Shown in pieces: positions 34,654 to 49,016 of a stretch of 64,000 bases of DNA (its first letter is position 1; the number at the start of each line of letters is the position of its first letter). The stretch comes from Acidobacteriota bacterium. Its GTDB lineage: Bacteria; Acidobacteriota; Terriglobia; Acidiferrales; UBA7541. The notes under the pieces are model-generated. The model worked only from the letters and a program-made list of their open reading frames with translations. It was not told where the DNA came from and did not search any database. The stretch spans positions 164,269 to 228,268 of the forward strand of contig JABCZR010000005.1 in NCBI GenBank assembly GCA_013289585.1, in the 5' to 3' direction. The translations under genes were made by a program, and so were the position numbers.

Positions 34654-35186
34654 AGTCCGCGAGCCTCCAGTACGCAAACGCTCTTGCGGACGTCGCCCTC
34701 GCGCAAGGCGCTGCTGAGCCGACGGCCAAGCAGCTTAGCGAATTTGGCGCGGCTTACGCGACATCCTTGGAACTGCGGACTTTTCTTGCTAGCCCGGCGG
34801 TTACGCAGGAACAGAAGCATGCGGTGATCGAAAAAATCATCGCGCGATTGGGCGCGAGCAAAATTATTCGCAATTTTCTTTTCATCATTGCGGACAGCCG
34901 TCGCACGCAGCTTCTCCCGGAAGTCATCGCGACCTTTCAGGAAGTGCTCCGGCAGCGGCAAGGTATTGCGGGGGCAGAGATTTCTTCGGCGGTGGAATTG
35001 AGCGCGGCGCAGAAAAAGGAGTTTGCGGCGACGCTGGCGAAGCTTACCGGGAAGAAAATCGAACCAAGATATTCGCTCGATGCGACGCTGCTGGGCGGAG
35101 CGGTCGTGCGCATCGGGGACACGATTTACGACGGTTCGTTGCGCAACCGGTTGAATGAAATGCGCGCGCAGTTGACGGCGGAGTAG
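34650..35186 (+). CDS. atpH: ATP synthase F1 subunit delta
   Basis: 178 residues, normal for delta, the cap joining the stator to the alpha3beta3 head. The N-terminal helical domain begins S-L-Q-Y-A-N-A-L-A-D-V-A, and the C-terminal block V-R-I-G-D-T-I-Y-D-G-S-L-R-N-R-L is characteristic. It begins with TTG at 34650, overlapping the b-subunit stop. Confidence 0.92.
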   Translation: MKSASLQYANALADVALAQGAAEPTAKQLSEFGAAYATSLELRTFLASPAVTQEQKHAVIEKIIARLGASKIIRNFLFIIADSRRTQLLPEVIATFQEVLRQRQGIAGAEISSAVELSAAQKKEFAATLAKLTGKKIEPRYSLDATLLGGAVVRIGDTIYDGSLRNRLNEMRAQLTAE

Positions 35187-35222
35187 AGCTTCACAGACCG
35201 AAACGGAAACGACGGAGCAGGC

Positions 35223-36758
35223 ATGGCGAATATCAAGGCAGACGAAATCAGCAGCATTCTGCGCGAGCAGATCGAGAACTACGAGCAGACCGTTTCGGTG
35301 GACGAAGTCGGCGCGATCATCAGCGTAGGCGACGGAATTGCGCGCGTTCATGGGCTTGAGAAGGTCATGGCCGGCGAGATGCTGGCTTTTCCGCACAACG
35401 TTTACGGGATTGCGCTCAACCTGGAAGAGGAAGAAGTGGGCGTGGTGCTCCTCGGCGAATCGCAGGAATTGAAAGAAGGCGACGTCGTCAAGCGCACGAA
35501 CACGATTATGTCCGTGCCGGTGGGAGAAGGGCTCATCGGGCGCGTGATGAATCCGCTGGGCGAACCGGTAGACGGCAAGGGACCGATCGTCGGGAAGCAG
35601 CGCAATGCGCTGGAGCGCATCGCTCCCGGCGTGCTGGATCGCCAGCCGGTGCGCGAGCCGCTGCAGACGGGCATCAAAGCGATTGACGCCATGATCCCCA
35701 TCGGGCGCGGGCAGCGCGAACTGATTATCGGCGACCGTCAGACGGGAAAGACCGCCGTCATTCTCGACACCATCATCAATCAGAAGGGCGGCGACGTTAT
35801 TTGCATTTATTGCGCGATCGGGCAGAAGCGCTCGACGATCGCACAGGTGGTGAAGACGCTGACCGACGCCGGCGCGATGGAGTACACCATTATTATCGCG
35901 TCTTCGGCTGCGGAGCCGGCTTCGCTGCAATACATCGCGCCGTACGCCGCGTGCGCGATGGGTGAGTATTTCCGCGATACCAAGCGTCATGCGATTACGT
36001 TCTACGACGATCTTTCGAAACACGCGCAGGCTTACCGCGAGATTTCTTTGTTGTTGCGCCGTCCACCGGGTCGCGAAGCGTTTCCCGGTGACGTCTTTTA
36101 TTTGCACTCGCGCTTGCTGGAACGAGCGGCAAAATTGAACGACAAACTCGGAGGCGGCTCGCTGACTTCACTGCCAGTGATTGAAACGCAGGCGGGAGAC
36201 GTCTCAGCCTACATTCCAACGAACGTAATTTCGATCACCGACGGACAAATTTATCTGGAAGCCGACCTTTTCAACGGCGGCATTCGCCCGGCCATCAACG
36301 TGGGCATTTCGGTCAGCCGCGTAGGCGGCAACGCGCAGATCAAGGCCATGCGCCAGGTGGCGGGTTCGCTGCGCTTGGATATGGCGCAGTATCGCGAGCT
36401 GGCGGCGTTCGCACAGTTCGGCGCGGACCAGTTGGACAAAGTTACTCAGGGGCAGCTCGCGCGCGGGCAGCGCTTGACGGAAGTTTTGAAGCAGGATCAA
36501 TACGTGCCGCTGGCGGTGGAAAAGCAGGTGCTGATTCTCTATGCCGCGACGAGCGGGGCGCTCGACACGGTTCCGGTTGCCGAGATTCGACGGTTCGAAG
36601 GCGAGTTTCTGCAGTTTGCGGAGACCAACTATCCTTCGATCCTGAAGAATATCGCAACGAAGAAGGCTTTGGACGACGCGATCAAAGCGGAAATCAAGAC
36701 CGCGCTGGATGCGTTCAAGGAGCGATTCACCGCAGCGGTGGCCGCGGCCGCAAAGTAG
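35223..36758 (+). CDS. atpA: ATP synthase F1 subunit alpha
   Basis: 511 residues. Nucleotide-binding P-loop G-D-R-Q-T-G-K-T-A near residue 169, the alpha-specific [19 protein letters not shown] region and a V-S-R-V-G-G-N-A-Q block (arginine finger) are present. Non-catalytic nucleotide-binding subunit of the rotary motor. A 36-base gap with GGAGCAGGC precedes the ATG. Confidence 0.98.
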   Translation: MANIKADEISSILREQIENYEQTVSVDEVGAIISVGDGIARVHGLEKVMAGEMLAFPHNVYGIALNLEEEEVGVVLLGESQELKEGDVVKRTNTIMSVPVGEGLIGRVMNPLGEPVDGKGPIVGKQRNALERIAPGVLDRQPVREPLQTGIKAIDAMIPIGRGQRELIIGDRQTGKTAVILDTIINQKGGDVICIYCAIGQKRSTIAQVVKTLTDAGAMEYTIIIASSAAEPASLQYIAPYAACAMGEYFRDTKRHAITFYDDLSKHAQAYREISLLLRRPPGREAFPGDVFYLHSRLLERAAKLNDKLGGGSLTSLPVIETQAGDVSAYIPTNVISITDGQIYLEADLFNGGIRPAINVGISVSRVGGNAQIKAMRQVAGSLRLDMAQYRELAAFAQFGADQLDKVTQGQLARGQRLTEVLKQDQYVPLAVEKQVLILYAATSGALDTVPVAEIRRFEGEFLQFAETNYPSILKNIATKKALDDAIKAEIKTALDAFKERFTAAVAAAAK

Positions 36759-36781
36759 GAGCAAGCGCGTAACAATCGACA

Positions 36782-39117
<2,336 letters not shown>

Positions 39118-39124
39118 AGAAAAG

Positions 39125-39562
39125 ATGCTTCCCGAATCCATCGAGCTAATCGTGGTCACGCCAGAGAGGCAGCTGCTTCGCCAGCGCACAAAGGAAGTGC
39201 AGCTTCCCGGCGCCGACGGCTACCTCGGGATTTTGCCGGGGCACGCGCCGCTGATCACTGAGCTGGGCATCGGAGAGCTGAGTTATCACGACATGAGCGG
39301 CAAGGAGTCTGTTCATCTGGCGGTCCTTCGTGGTTTTGCCGAGGTGTTGCCGGATCGCGTCACCGTTCTCGCAGAGACGGCCGAATTTGCCGCGGACATT
39401 GATATCGCCCGCGCGGAGGCGGCCAAGGCGCGCGCCGAAAAGCGGCTGGCTTCTGGAGATACGAATATCGATTGGGACCGCGTCACCGTCGCGCTGCAGC
39501 GCGCGTTGATTCGCATCCAGGTTGCCCGCAAGTATCGCGGCGTTCCCGTCGATTCCCGCTGA
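39125..39562 (+). CDS. atpC: ATP synthase F1 subunit epsilon
   Basis: 145 residues. The beta-sandwich part contains L-P-G-A-D-G-Y-L-G-I-L-P-G-H-A-P-L, diagnostic for epsilon, and the C-terminal helical hairpin is Ala/Arg-rich (A-R-A-E-A-A-K-A-R-A-E-K-R-L). It couples rotor and c-ring and can inhibit hydrolysis. It ends the operon; genes for subunits a and c are not in the window. Confidence 0.95.
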   Translation: MLPESIELIVVTPERQLLRQRTKEVQLPGADGYLGILPGHAPLITELGIGELSYHDMSGKESVHLAVLRGFAEVLPDRVTVLAETAEFAADIDIARAEAAKARAEKRLASGDTNIDWDRVTVALQRALIRIQVARKYRGVPVDSR

Positions 39563-39638
39563 TTACGCTTACAGCTCAGATGGAATACGATTTGCGACCA
39601 ACCGCGTCCGGGCGCATCCAATATGGCAGAATAAGAAC

Positions 39639-39893
39639 GTGGAACCCATTACCATCTACAGCACCACCTGGTGTCCCGATTGCCGGCGCGCAAAATCCTT
39701 TCTGAAGGAACGCGGGGTGCAATTTCAGGAAGTGAATATCGAACAAGATCCGGCTGGCGAAGAGATTGTCATCAAAGCAAATGACGGCAAGCGCGTAGTG
39801 CCGACCTTCGATGTCGGGGGCCATTTTTTTTCGTGCAGCCCGTTTGATGCGGAACAACTCGCCGAGGAACTCAAGATTCCTTTGAATCCGTAA
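39639..39893 (+). CDS. glutaredoxin-like protein
   Basis: 84 residues from GTG 39639. The redox motif W-C-P-D-C (C12, C15) follows the first strand, then T-x-x... V-V-P-T-F-D-V-G-G supplies the cis-proline segment. The C-P-D-C dipeptide is typical of the mycoredoxin/NrdH-like class rather than C-P-Y-C glutaredoxins. It likely reduces mixed disulfides. An upstream open extension to 39522 is rejected as it overlaps atpC. Confidence 0.82.
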   Translation: MEPITIYSTTWCPDCRRAKSFLKERGVQFQEVNIEQDPAGEEIVIKANDGKRVVPTFDVGGHFFSCSPFDAEQLAEELKIPLNP

Positions 39894-39915
39894 ACCCACC
39901 TGATTTCTTCCATTC

Positions 39916-41082
39916 CTAATTCCGTGCCACGCCCCGGGCCCACACGTCGGTTACATGCAAACCTTCATCGAGCAGCAGGATGTCGGCATCAGCGCCCGCG
40001 CGTAGCGAACCCTTCTTAAATTCAATTCCCAAGAGTGATGCTGGATTCAGGGTCAGCATGCGTACGGCATCCGTCAAGGGTATGCCCAGCGCTACGATAT
40101 TTCGCAACGCGCGATCGAGCGTGAGGGTGCTGCCCGCGAGCGTTCCTTCCGCATTCCGGCAAACACCACCGCTGACCGTCACTTCGAATCCGCCGAGCAT
40201 GTATTTTCCGTCGGGCATACCGGTGGCGGAGAGCCCGTCGCTGACGAGGGTGACGCGCGCTGCTCCCTTGGCCAGAAGCAGCAATTTCATCGCCGCTTCT
40301 TCAACATGGACGCCGTCGGCGATCAGCTCTGCATTGATATCCGGCGAAGTGAGCACAGCGCCGATGACGCCGGGATCGCGGTGGGTAAAGGGACGCATCG
40401 CGTTGTAGACATGCGTAGCGCTGTGCGCTCCCCGAGCCATGGCGGCGCGAGCTTGTTCGTAAGTTGCGTCGGTGTGGCCGATCGAAACGACCAAGCCGGC
40501 TTCCACGGCGGCGTCAATGCAAGGCGCAGCCCCGAGCAATTCCGGAGCGATGGTCAGGATTCGTGCATTCCCGGCGGCGGCCTTGAGGAACCGTTGCAGA
40601 GTGTCCGAGGATGGAAGCTGAATCCATTCGGCAGGATGGACTCCACGGCGCAACTTACTGATAAAGGGCCCTTCAAAATGAATACCGAGGATTTCCGCGC
40701 GTGGTTCAACCGAGTCATGCTGGTGCGCGATATAGCCGGCGATTCCTTCCACGGCACGGAGGGTTTCGTCCGTGCTGGCCGTTACGGTAGTGGCGACGAG
40801 GGACGTGGTGCCGTATTCGGAGACTTTGCGGGTGACGGCGCGCAACGCGTCGTTGTTTCCCTCCATGACATCGCGGCCACCGGCGCCGTGGATGTGCAAA
40901 TCCAGAAAGCCAGGCACGGCGACCTTGTCGGTCGCGCGAACTTCCTGCGCTCCCGCAGGCAGAGTCATGCCGGCGCGCGGCCCGATGGCTTCGATCACGT
41001 CTTCGCGAATCAGAATGCCAGCGTCGTTGATTTCCGTGGACGGAGTAAGCGCGCGCGCGGCATGAATGAGAATGATGGACAT
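39916..41082 (-). CDS. nagA: N-acetylglucosamine-6-phosphate deacetylase
   Basis: 388 residues of the amidohydrolase fold. The metal motif G-F-L-D-L-H-I-H-G-A-G-G lies near residue 60, H-F-E-G-P-F near 133, and G-H-T-D-A-T-Y-E-Q and T-H-V-Y-N-A-M-R-P-F supply further ligands. It releases acetate from GlcNAc-6-phosphate in amino-sugar use. ATG 41082 removes an implausible 28-residue lead. No nagB or transporter is next to it. Confidence 0.9.
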   Translation of the reverse strand: MSIILIHAARALTPSTEINDAGILIREDVIEAIGPRAGMTLPAGAQEVRATDKVAVPGFLDLHIHGAGGRDVMEGNNDALRAVTRKVSEYGTTSLVATTVTASTDETLRAVEGIAGYIAHQHDSVEPRAEILGIHFEGPFISKLRRGVHPAEWIQLPSSDTLQRFLKAAAGNARILTIAPELLGAAPCIDAAVEAGLVVSIGHTDATYEQARAAMARGAHSATHVYNAMRPFTHRDPGVIGAVLTSPDINAELIADGVHVEEAAMKLLLLAKGAARVTLVSDGLSATGMPDGKYMLGGFEVTVSGGVCRNAEGTLAGSTLTLDRALRNIVALGIPLTDAVRMLTLNPASLLGIEFKKGSLRAGADADILLLDEGLHVTDVWARGVARN

Positions 41083-41127
41083 GGCAGAGCAACATCGTAG
41101 CGGAAATAGTTCGCGGCACAAAACAAA

Positions 41128-41153
41128 ACGGGCGGAGCCGAAGCCCCGCCCGT
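41128..41153 (-). terminator. terminator of the small secreted protein gene
   Basis: GC-rich arms ACGGGCGG and CCGCCCGT with a short loop; on the minus strand they are followed by TTTGTTTTG. It closes the transcript of the gene at 41181-41513. Confidence 0.75.
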
Positions 41154-41180
41154 CCGAAACAGACAATTCGCGAACAGCTC

Positions 41181-41513
41181 TTACATGCTCTTGGCTGCGG
41201 CCATGTCAATGCTGGTGAGCTTGAGCGTGTCGCCATCCACGGAGCCTTTTACGGTTACGTGATGGCCGGCATGCGCCGCCACCTTGTCCTGAGCATCAAC
41301 CACGTAGACTTTCTTGTCGGCGTCGTTGACGAACACGTACTTTGCGCCGTGTTCCTTGACGCACTTGGTGGTGCACTCGCCGGCCTTGTCATTCGCGCCC
41401 TTTACGCCACATTGGCTGTCCGAAATGTAGCCGGTCCATGAACCATCCGCCGCCATCGCAAGTGCCCCCGCGAAAAGCGCCGCTGCAACTGCCACTGCAA
41501 ATCGTACTTTCAT
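41181..41513 (-). CDS. small secreted DUF5818-like protein
   Basis: 110 residues with a signal peptide (cleavage after A-M-A-A). The mature part begins G-S-W-T-G-Y-I-S-D-S-Q-C-G and contains two more cysteines in C-T-T-K-C-V-K-E-H-G-A-K-Y-V-F, then a D-x-K-V-Y-V-V-D-A-Q-D-K and a V-T-V-K-G-S-V-D-G-D-T-L strand pair. This pattern matches small exported proteins of the DUF5818 type, whose role is unknown. It is flanked by terminators on both sides and is likely a single-gene transcript. Confidence 0.8.
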   Translation of the reverse strand: MKVRFAVAVAAALFAGALAMAADGSWTGYISDSQCGVKGANDKAGECTTKCVKEHGAKYVFVNDADKKVYVVDAQDKVAAHAGHHVTVKGSVDGDTLKLTSIDMAAAKSM

Positions 41514-41641
41514 AATTCCCCCTCCCGAAAATCATTGCGGTTTTTGAATCCGCCGGGCCGCCCAGTAGCTTGGCACAGCGGGAGTCTGGTGTCCAGACAC
41601 TTCCTGAAACCTACTACGGCGAGGTTTTATTCCTGGATGAG

Positions 41642-41680
41642 CAAAAACAAAAGAGGGAGGATCCTCTGGAATCCTCCCTC
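41642..41680 (-). terminator. terminator of the coiled-coil protein gene
   Basis: Perfect 10-bp arms GAGGGAGGAT and ATCCTCCCTC (41653-41662, 41671-41680) are followed on the minus strand by TTTTGTTTTTG. Confidence 0.85.
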
Positions 41681-41725
41681 TCCGCTCTGCTCTCAAAGAG
41701 ACAAACCAGCTCTTGAGGAACTGTC

Positions 41726-42562
41726 TTACTGCTGACCGGAGGTCGCCGTGCTCGCCGAAGTGGCGCCTGCCGCCTTTGGTACGCTCAGGTAGCCCGTGGC
41801 CGTGGACTTGGTGACTTTATTGACCACCAGTTCCAGCGCCGCGCGGGTTCCGCCGGTGTAGAAGAAAATCGGCTCGTTCACGGAGCGATCCTTCTTTTCG
41901 AAGTTGTTGTCATCCGCCAGCACATTGATGGTGTAGCGGTTCTTCTTGGTGTTGGTGTCTTTTAGTTCGATCTGGATGCTGCCGACCTTTGTCGCGCCGC
42001 CCTTGCGCTGCACAGTGAATTCAAAGTAGTCGCGCTGTCCCATGCGGCGGAGCTGGTCGATTTCATCGTGATTGCGGGCGATGAGCGTGCCCATTTCGCT
42101 GCGCGCCATCTGGATGCTGTTCTTGGTTGCGTCCAGGTCGCCCTTCACGCCGGTGACATCGCCGTTGAGCTTGTTAATGTCGTCAGTGCTCGCCTTGGTA
42201 GCCAGTTCAGCCTTCACGGAGGTCGCGAGGTTGTTGACCTTCTGATCGACCGCAACAGTGGCGCTCTTGTCCTGATTGCGCGCCTTGACCAGATCCGCGT
42301 GCGTAACATTCAATTTGTCTGTGACCACCTTAAGATCGCTCTGCAGTTGCTGGTTGATTTCGTCTTCCTTCGCCAGCCGCTGTGTCAAAGCATCGTTGGA
42401 TTGTTTGAGCGTTGCCTGCGTGGTCTGCTCAGTGCTCTTCGCCTGATTGAGCGCGCTCCAGCCTACCCCCAGGCCGAGCAAAGAGATGCCGCCCAACACG
42501 GCCACTGCAAGTCCAACCCAACGGGGTGTGCCGGTGTTGGACGAATCTTGAAAGTCGCTCAT
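41726..42562 (-). CDS. membrane-anchored coiled-coil protein
   Basis: 278 residues. One membrane helix (about residues 16-36) follows a short hydrophilic tail. Residues 40-165 are a heptad-rich coiled coil (many Q, K, D, L), and a compact beta-rich domain follows (about 168-250) with F-E-F-T-V-Q-R-K-G-G and I-F-F-Y-T-G-G segments. The last ~25 residues are low complexity (A/S/T). It likely projects into the periplasm. No family is recognised; it has its own terminator at 41642-41680. Confidence 0.7.
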   Translation of the reverse strand: MSDFQDSSNTGTPRWVGLAVAVLGGISLLGLGVGWSALNQAKSTEQTTQATLKQSNDALTQRLAKEDEINQQLQSDLKVVTDKLNVTHADLVKARNQDKSATVAVDQKVNNLATSVKAELATKASTDDINKLNGDVTGVKGDLDATKNSIQMARSEMGTLIARNHDEIDQLRRMGQRDYFEFTVQRKGGATKVGSIQIELKDTNTKKNRYTINVLADDNNFEKKDRSVNEPIFFYTGGTRAALELVVNKVTKSTATGYLSVPKAAGATSASTATSGQQ

Positions 42563-42888
42563 AAACTTCGATCTCCTTTTGGCTTTCGCCTGATACCAAG
42601 GGAAGGTGCAAGCACCTCGCCAAAAGAGGTGGAGGAGTTCGTCGCCGTTGTAAAGTATTTATAGTCAGCAGGATAGCAAAGGTTCAAGGAGGGGAGGAAG
42701 GGGATTCTATAAGTACTAGTACCAGTAAAGATTACGCGGTCTTTTCCGCAAACGTAAATTTTGCTGAATTGGAACTCGGGTAATGGGGGCTATGACTCGG
42801 GATACAAAGGCAAGTGGGGAGAATAGCGTCTGAAGGCGGCTCACGTCCGTAAGTTTTAATCTTTTCAGTAAATTAGAGCTTGCTGAAA
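42563..42888. other. intergenic region between coiled-coil and zinc-finger genes
   Basis: No gene or RNA is convincing in these ~325 bases. It includes the leader of the coiled-coil gene at its left end and a 13-base match (42783-42795) to the inverted start region of the neighbouring zinc-finger gene, of unclear meaning. Confidence 0.4.
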
Positions 42889-43098
42889 CTAGGCGGCCCG
42901 GGGAGTGATCGCGCTTCCGACGGGGCGGTCGGTGGTAAAGTAGCGGTCCAGAGTGTTTATCGCGGCGTCAAAAACGAGGTGGCAATCGGAGCAACCTTCG
43001 AGATGGAGTTCAATCTCGGTCTCCACGCTTTCCGACAGCCGACCCTCTAAGTACCAGCAAATCAGATGAATAGTGTCGCGACAGCTCATAGCCCCCAT
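42889..43098 (-). CDS. putative zinc-finger anti-sigma-like protein
   Basis: 69 residues from ATG 43098 (ATG 43089 and 43173 are alternatives). The motif H-L-E-G-C-S-D-C, preceded by a helix ending in I-E-L-H, is the His-x3-Cys-x2-Cys site of anti-sigma zinc-finger (RskA/ChrR-like) domains. The rest is a short helical tail with no membrane anchor. A sigma factor partner is not next to it, so the target is unknown. Confidence 0.7.
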   Translation of the reverse strand: MGAMSCRDTIHLICWYLEGRLSESVETEIELHLEGCSDCHLVFDAAINTLDRYFTTDRPVGSAITPRAA

Positions 43099-43305
43099 CC
43101 CCTGGTGCCCAAAACTTACGGCAATGCTCGACCTAGGTGGTGCACTTCCGGCACCAAACTCAGTTTTTCTCAATGGAATAATTAACTGTTTTTAAATCAG
43201 ATATTTAAGAACGGCTTCAAGGTTAGCCCGTTTTTCCAAAATGCAAATCTTCGAAAAGATTACACGGCCATGGTCTGAAATATGCAGAATTTCGGCAGAA
43301 GAGCC

Positions 43306-44172
43306 TTATCGCCGAGGAGTTATGGTCATTTCCCGCAATGCAGCGATGCGGTCTTCCAGCGGTGGATGTGTGCTGAAGAGCGAGGAGAACGTGCCGCCGC
43401 CGAAGAGCGGCTTCACGATGCATAGTGCCGAAATCGAGGGGGAGAGCGAAGTCGTTGGAATTCTTTGGTTGTAGGCGCCGAGTTTCTGGAGCGCGCTGAT
43501 TAGGCCATAGGGTTGACCGACCATTTGTGCCCCCGTTTGATCGGCCGAATATTCGCGCGTTCTGGAAAGAAAGAGTTGCAACATCAGCGCGGCGAACGGC
43601 GCGAGAATGATCATCAGGATGGCGGCAATTCCCCCGCCTCCGCGGTCATCATCGCGATCCCTTCCATATCCTCCCAGGAGCATTCCCCAGCGGGCCATGC
43701 TGGCCAAATAGGTAATCGCACCGGCCATCGTCGCTGCGATCGAAGTGACGAGGATGTCGTAGTTTCGAACGTGAGAGAGCTCGTGGGCAATCACCCCTTC
43801 CAGTTCGTCGTCGTTCATCAGCTCGAGCAAACCCTGTGTTACCGCAACCGAAGCATGCTGTGGATTGCGGCCGGTTGCGAACGCGTTCGGGGCCGGTTCT
43901 GGAATCACGTACAGTTTAGGGACGGGAAGATTGGCTTTCGCGGCCAGACGCTCCATCACCGCGTAGAGCCGCGGCAATTGTTCTCGGGTAACAGGCTGGG
44001 CTCCGCTGGAAGCGAGGGCAATCTTGTCCGAGAAAAAATACGAGATTCCATTCATCAACACGGCGAAGGCAAGAGCTATTTTCAAGCCGTTTGGCCCACC
44101 GAGCGCGCCGCCCACAACTACCAGAAGCACGCTGAGCAGGATCAAGAGCGCACCGGTTCGTAGAATTTTCAT
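43306..44172 (-). CDS. htpX: HtpX-family membrane zinc metalloprotease
   Basis: 288 residues. The zinc motif H-E-L-S-H is at residues 130-134 and the third ligand Glu lies in R-E-Y-S-A-D, about 80 residues on. Two hydrophobic helices lie at the N terminus and two more flank a Gly/Asp-rich loop after the active site. HtpX degrades misfolded inner-membrane proteins; sitting beside clpB and hsp20 fits a quality-control island. The gap to clpB is 99 bases. Confidence 0.93.
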   Translation of the reverse strand: MKILRTGALLILLSVLLVVVGGALGGPNGLKIALAFAVLMNGISYFFSDKIALASSGAQPVTREQLPRLYAVMERLAAKANLPVPKLYVIPEPAPNAFATGRNPQHASVAVTQGLLELMNDDELEGVIAHELSHVRNYDILVTSIAATMAGAITYLASMARWGMLLGGYGRDRDDDRGGGGIAAILMIILAPFAALMLQLFLSRTREYSADQTGAQMVGQPYGLISALQKLGAYNQRIPTTSLSPSISALCIVKPLFGGGTFSSLFSTHPPLEDRIAALREMTITPRR

Positions 44173-44271
44173 GTCTGCCTCATCGCATCCATCCGTAAGA
44201 AACGCCTTGGTGTCTCCAGTTCGAACGAGAATGGAAAGTCTGCAAGCAAGCGATCCATCTCCGGCGCGATA

Positions 44272-46896
<2,625 letters not shown>

Positions 46897-46924
46897 AACA
46901 GCCTCAATTCCAGTGCCAGCTTAG

Positions 46925-46957
46925 AAAAAAGGGCCGGCATTTTTTGCCAGCCCCTAA
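46925..46957 (-). terminator. terminator between hsp20 and clpB
   Basis: GGGCTGGC and GCCGGCCC arms with an A-rich loop; the minus strand continues with TTTTTT. It suggests clpB has its own promoter or relies on partial read-through from hsp20. Confidence 0.75.
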
Positions 46958-46988
46958 TCTACTGCTGCAACCTGGCTTTCTCCACAAA

Positions 46989-47462
46989 TTACTTGCCGGC
47001 GGCAGCGGCCATCGCGGGATTCCCGACGTTGACCTTGATCTGCTTGGGCTTGGCTTCCTCGCGCTTCGGGATGCTCAGGGTCAGGACACCGTTCTGGTAG
47101 TCCGCCTTGATGGCTTCCGGATTCACGGTGTTGGCCAGTGTGAAGCTGCGGGCGAAGGAACCATAGGAGCGCTCGACGCGCAGGTAGTTCTCTTCGTTCA
47201 CTTTCTTCTCGAACTTGCGTTCACCGCTAATCGTGAGGATGTTGTTCTCGACGCGGATGTCCAGATCCTTGGGATCGACTTCCGGGAGATCGGCCTTCAC
47301 CACCAGCTCGTGTTCGGTCTCGTAAACGTCCACGGCTGGAGCCCAAGCGCTGAGGCTGGCTTCCGCGTCCGAGCGGCGAAAAGAGTCATTGAACAAGCGG
47401 TTCACCTGGTCCTGCAAAGTGGTTAAGCCGCGAGCGGGTTCCCAACGGGTAAGAATTCTCAT
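46989..47462 (-). CDS. small heat-shock protein (Hsp20/alpha-crystallin)
   Basis: 157 residues. The alpha-crystallin domain (about 45-140) has A-P-A-V-D-V-Y-E-T-E-H-E, L-D-I-R-V-E-N-N-I-L-T-I-S-G-E-R-K and the G-V-L-T-L-S-I-P-K block of the last strands. It holds unfolding proteins for ClpB/DnaK. A strong GGAGGTGA site lies before ATG 47462, and a consensus sigma-70 promoter sits ~33 bases upstream. I see no CIRCE palindrome. Confidence 0.95.
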   Translation of the reverse strand: MRILTRWEPARGLTTLQDQVNRLFNDSFRRSDAEASLSAWAPAVDVYETEHELVVKADLPEVDPKDLDIRVENNILTISGERKFEKKVNEENYLRVERSYGSFARSFTLANTVNPEAIKADYQNGVLTLSIPKREEAKPKQIKVNVGNPAMAAAAGK

Positions 47463-47494
47463 GTGCGTTCACCTCCATTAGTGACTGCATCAGC

Positions 47495-47523
47495 ATAATA
47501 AAACATGAGTGTAACGTTGTCAA
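47495..47523 (-). promoter_or_regulatory. sigma-70 promoter of hsp20
   Basis: On the minus strand TTGACA, a 17-base spacer and TATTAT are read from 47523 to 47495. Transcription would begin about 25 bases before the start codon. It is a housekeeping-type promoter rather than a sigma-32 type. Confidence 0.75.
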
Positions 47524-47704
47524 ATACAAATTTGAAGTTCAACTGAGTTTCTGCAACATGATGAAAATAAATATGTTAATGAAAAATGATGAAATTTTGA
47601 CGTGCTTGCTGTCAGAACCTCTACAGGCACTCTAGCGTCCGATTCTAGTGGTTTTTAGTTTACTTTCTTGGTGTTAGGTGGATTGCTGCTAGACTCCCAA
47701 TTTC

Positions 47705-48802
47705 ATGCGACTGGACGAACTTGACTATCACCTTCCGGCTGAACGGATTGCGCAGAGACCGCTGGACCGCCGAGACGCCTCGCGTCTTCTGCTGCTTGAA
47801 CGGTCTAGCGGCGCCTTCTCGAACCGAAAGTTTGGAGAGCTTCCCGATCTACTGGGCGGAAATGAACTCCTGGTGCTGAACAACGCGCGCGTCATTCCCG
47901 CGCGCTTGTTCGGGAGGCGGGCGGGAGTTCATTCGCAGCCGCCTTCTCGTTCCACGCGCTTGGAACATCTCACGGGGAAGGTGGAGATTTTTCTCACGCG
48001 TCAACTCGATCCAGTCACATGGGAGGCGCTGGTCCGCCCCGGGCGAAAGATGCATGTTGGAGAGCGCGTACTTTTTGGGGAAGGTGAACTTGAAGGCGAG
48101 GTTTTGGCACGAGGCGAACTTGGCGTGCGAACAATGCGATTCGCCTCACGCAACGAACTAAGCATTGACCAACACTTCGAGCGGCTGGGTCACGTGCCGC
48201 TTCCGCCGTACATCGATCGAGCGGATGAGACCGCAGACCGCGAACGCTACCAGACGGTGTTCGCCAAGCGGCCTGGGGCGATTGCCGCGCCGACGGCGGG
48301 GCTGCATTTTTCACCTGAAATTCTGGAAGAAATTCGTGCACGCGGTGTGGAGACTTGCGAACTGACGCTCAACGTGGGACTCGGAACATTTCAACCGATT
48401 CACAGTGAAACGCTCGAAGGCCACGTGATGCATTCCGAATCGTATGAGATTCCCGCCGCAACCGCCGAGCGCATCCAGGCCGCGCATGCTAAGGGGCGAC
48501 CCATTGTGGCCATTGGCACAACCGTGGTGCGAGCGCTGGAAGATGCCGCGCAGCGCGCCGCGGACGCGGGTTCCCCGAATCTGGTCCTCGCCGGTGGAGC
48601 TGAAGCAGGCCTGTTCATCGTTCCAGGGTTCAACTTTCGGGTCGTCGAAGGTCTGCTCACAAACTTTCATTTGCCACGTTCCACGCTGCTCGGGCTGGTG
48701 TGCGCTTTTGCCGGCCGCGAGCCTGTGCTGGCGGCTTACGCGCATGCTGTTGAGGAGGGCTACCGATTTTATAGCTATGGCGATTGCATGTTTATTCGTT
48801 AG
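47705..48802 (+). CDS. queA: tRNA S-adenosylmethionine ribosyltransferase-isomerase
   Basis: 365 residues. It opens M-R-L-D-E-L-D-Y-H-L-P-A-E-R-I-A-Q-R-P-L, and carries L-V-L-N-N-A-R-V-I-P-A-R-L, the G-A-I-A-A-P-T-A-G-L-H-F core and a terminal Y-R-F-Y-S-Y-G-D-C-M-F-I. This is standard QueA, which adds the epoxycyclopentane precursor to make queuosine in tRNA. tgt is not adjacent in the window. An ATG in TTTCATG at 47705 is used; upstream is a long AT-rich spacer shared with hsp20. Confidence 0.96.
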   Translation: MRLDELDYHLPAERIAQRPLDRRDASRLLLLERSSGAFSNRKFGELPDLLGGNELLVLNNARVIPARLFGRRAGVHSQPPSRSTRLEHLTGKVEIFLTRQLDPVTWEALVRPGRKMHVGERVLFGEGELEGEVLARGELGVRTMRFASRNELSIDQHFERLGHVPLPPYIDRADETADRERYQTVFAKRPGAIAAPTAGLHFSPEILEEIRARGVETCELTLNVGLGTFQPIHSETLEGHVMHSESYEIPAATAERIQAAHAKGRPIVAIGTTVVRALEDAAQRAADAGSPNLVLAGGAEAGLFIVPGFNFRVVEGLLTNFHLPRSTLLGLVCAFAGREPVLAAYAHAVEEGYRFYSYGDCMFIR

Positions 48803-48950
48803 CGGGGATCTAGACGGATTAAATTGCGGCAGAGAATCCTAAAATAGTTGCGGAATGGCCGGGTACACCTATCGCGAAGAAGCAAAGAATTCCAATTGCT
48901 CTTACATCTGGGTCTAGCCTATTCGAAAGCCAAACAGGGTACAGACAAGC

Positions 48951-48980
48951 AGGGAGGCCGCAGCAGAGTGCAGCCTCCCT
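48951..48980 (-). terminator. hairpin terminator of the 49017 gene
   Basis: AGGGAGGC and GCCTCCCT arms are the same as at 7934-7963. The T tract on the minus strand is poor, so termination strength is uncertain. Confidence 0.4.
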
Positions 48981-49016
48981 CTCGTCCCTGGAAAAGGAGT
49001 CACGGAATCTCCCTGA

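Noticed and set aside
33888..36107. 739-codon open frame on the minus strand
   Set aside because: It is antisense to atpF, atpH and atpA, whose identities are certain, and its product is Arg/Ala-rich with no domain.
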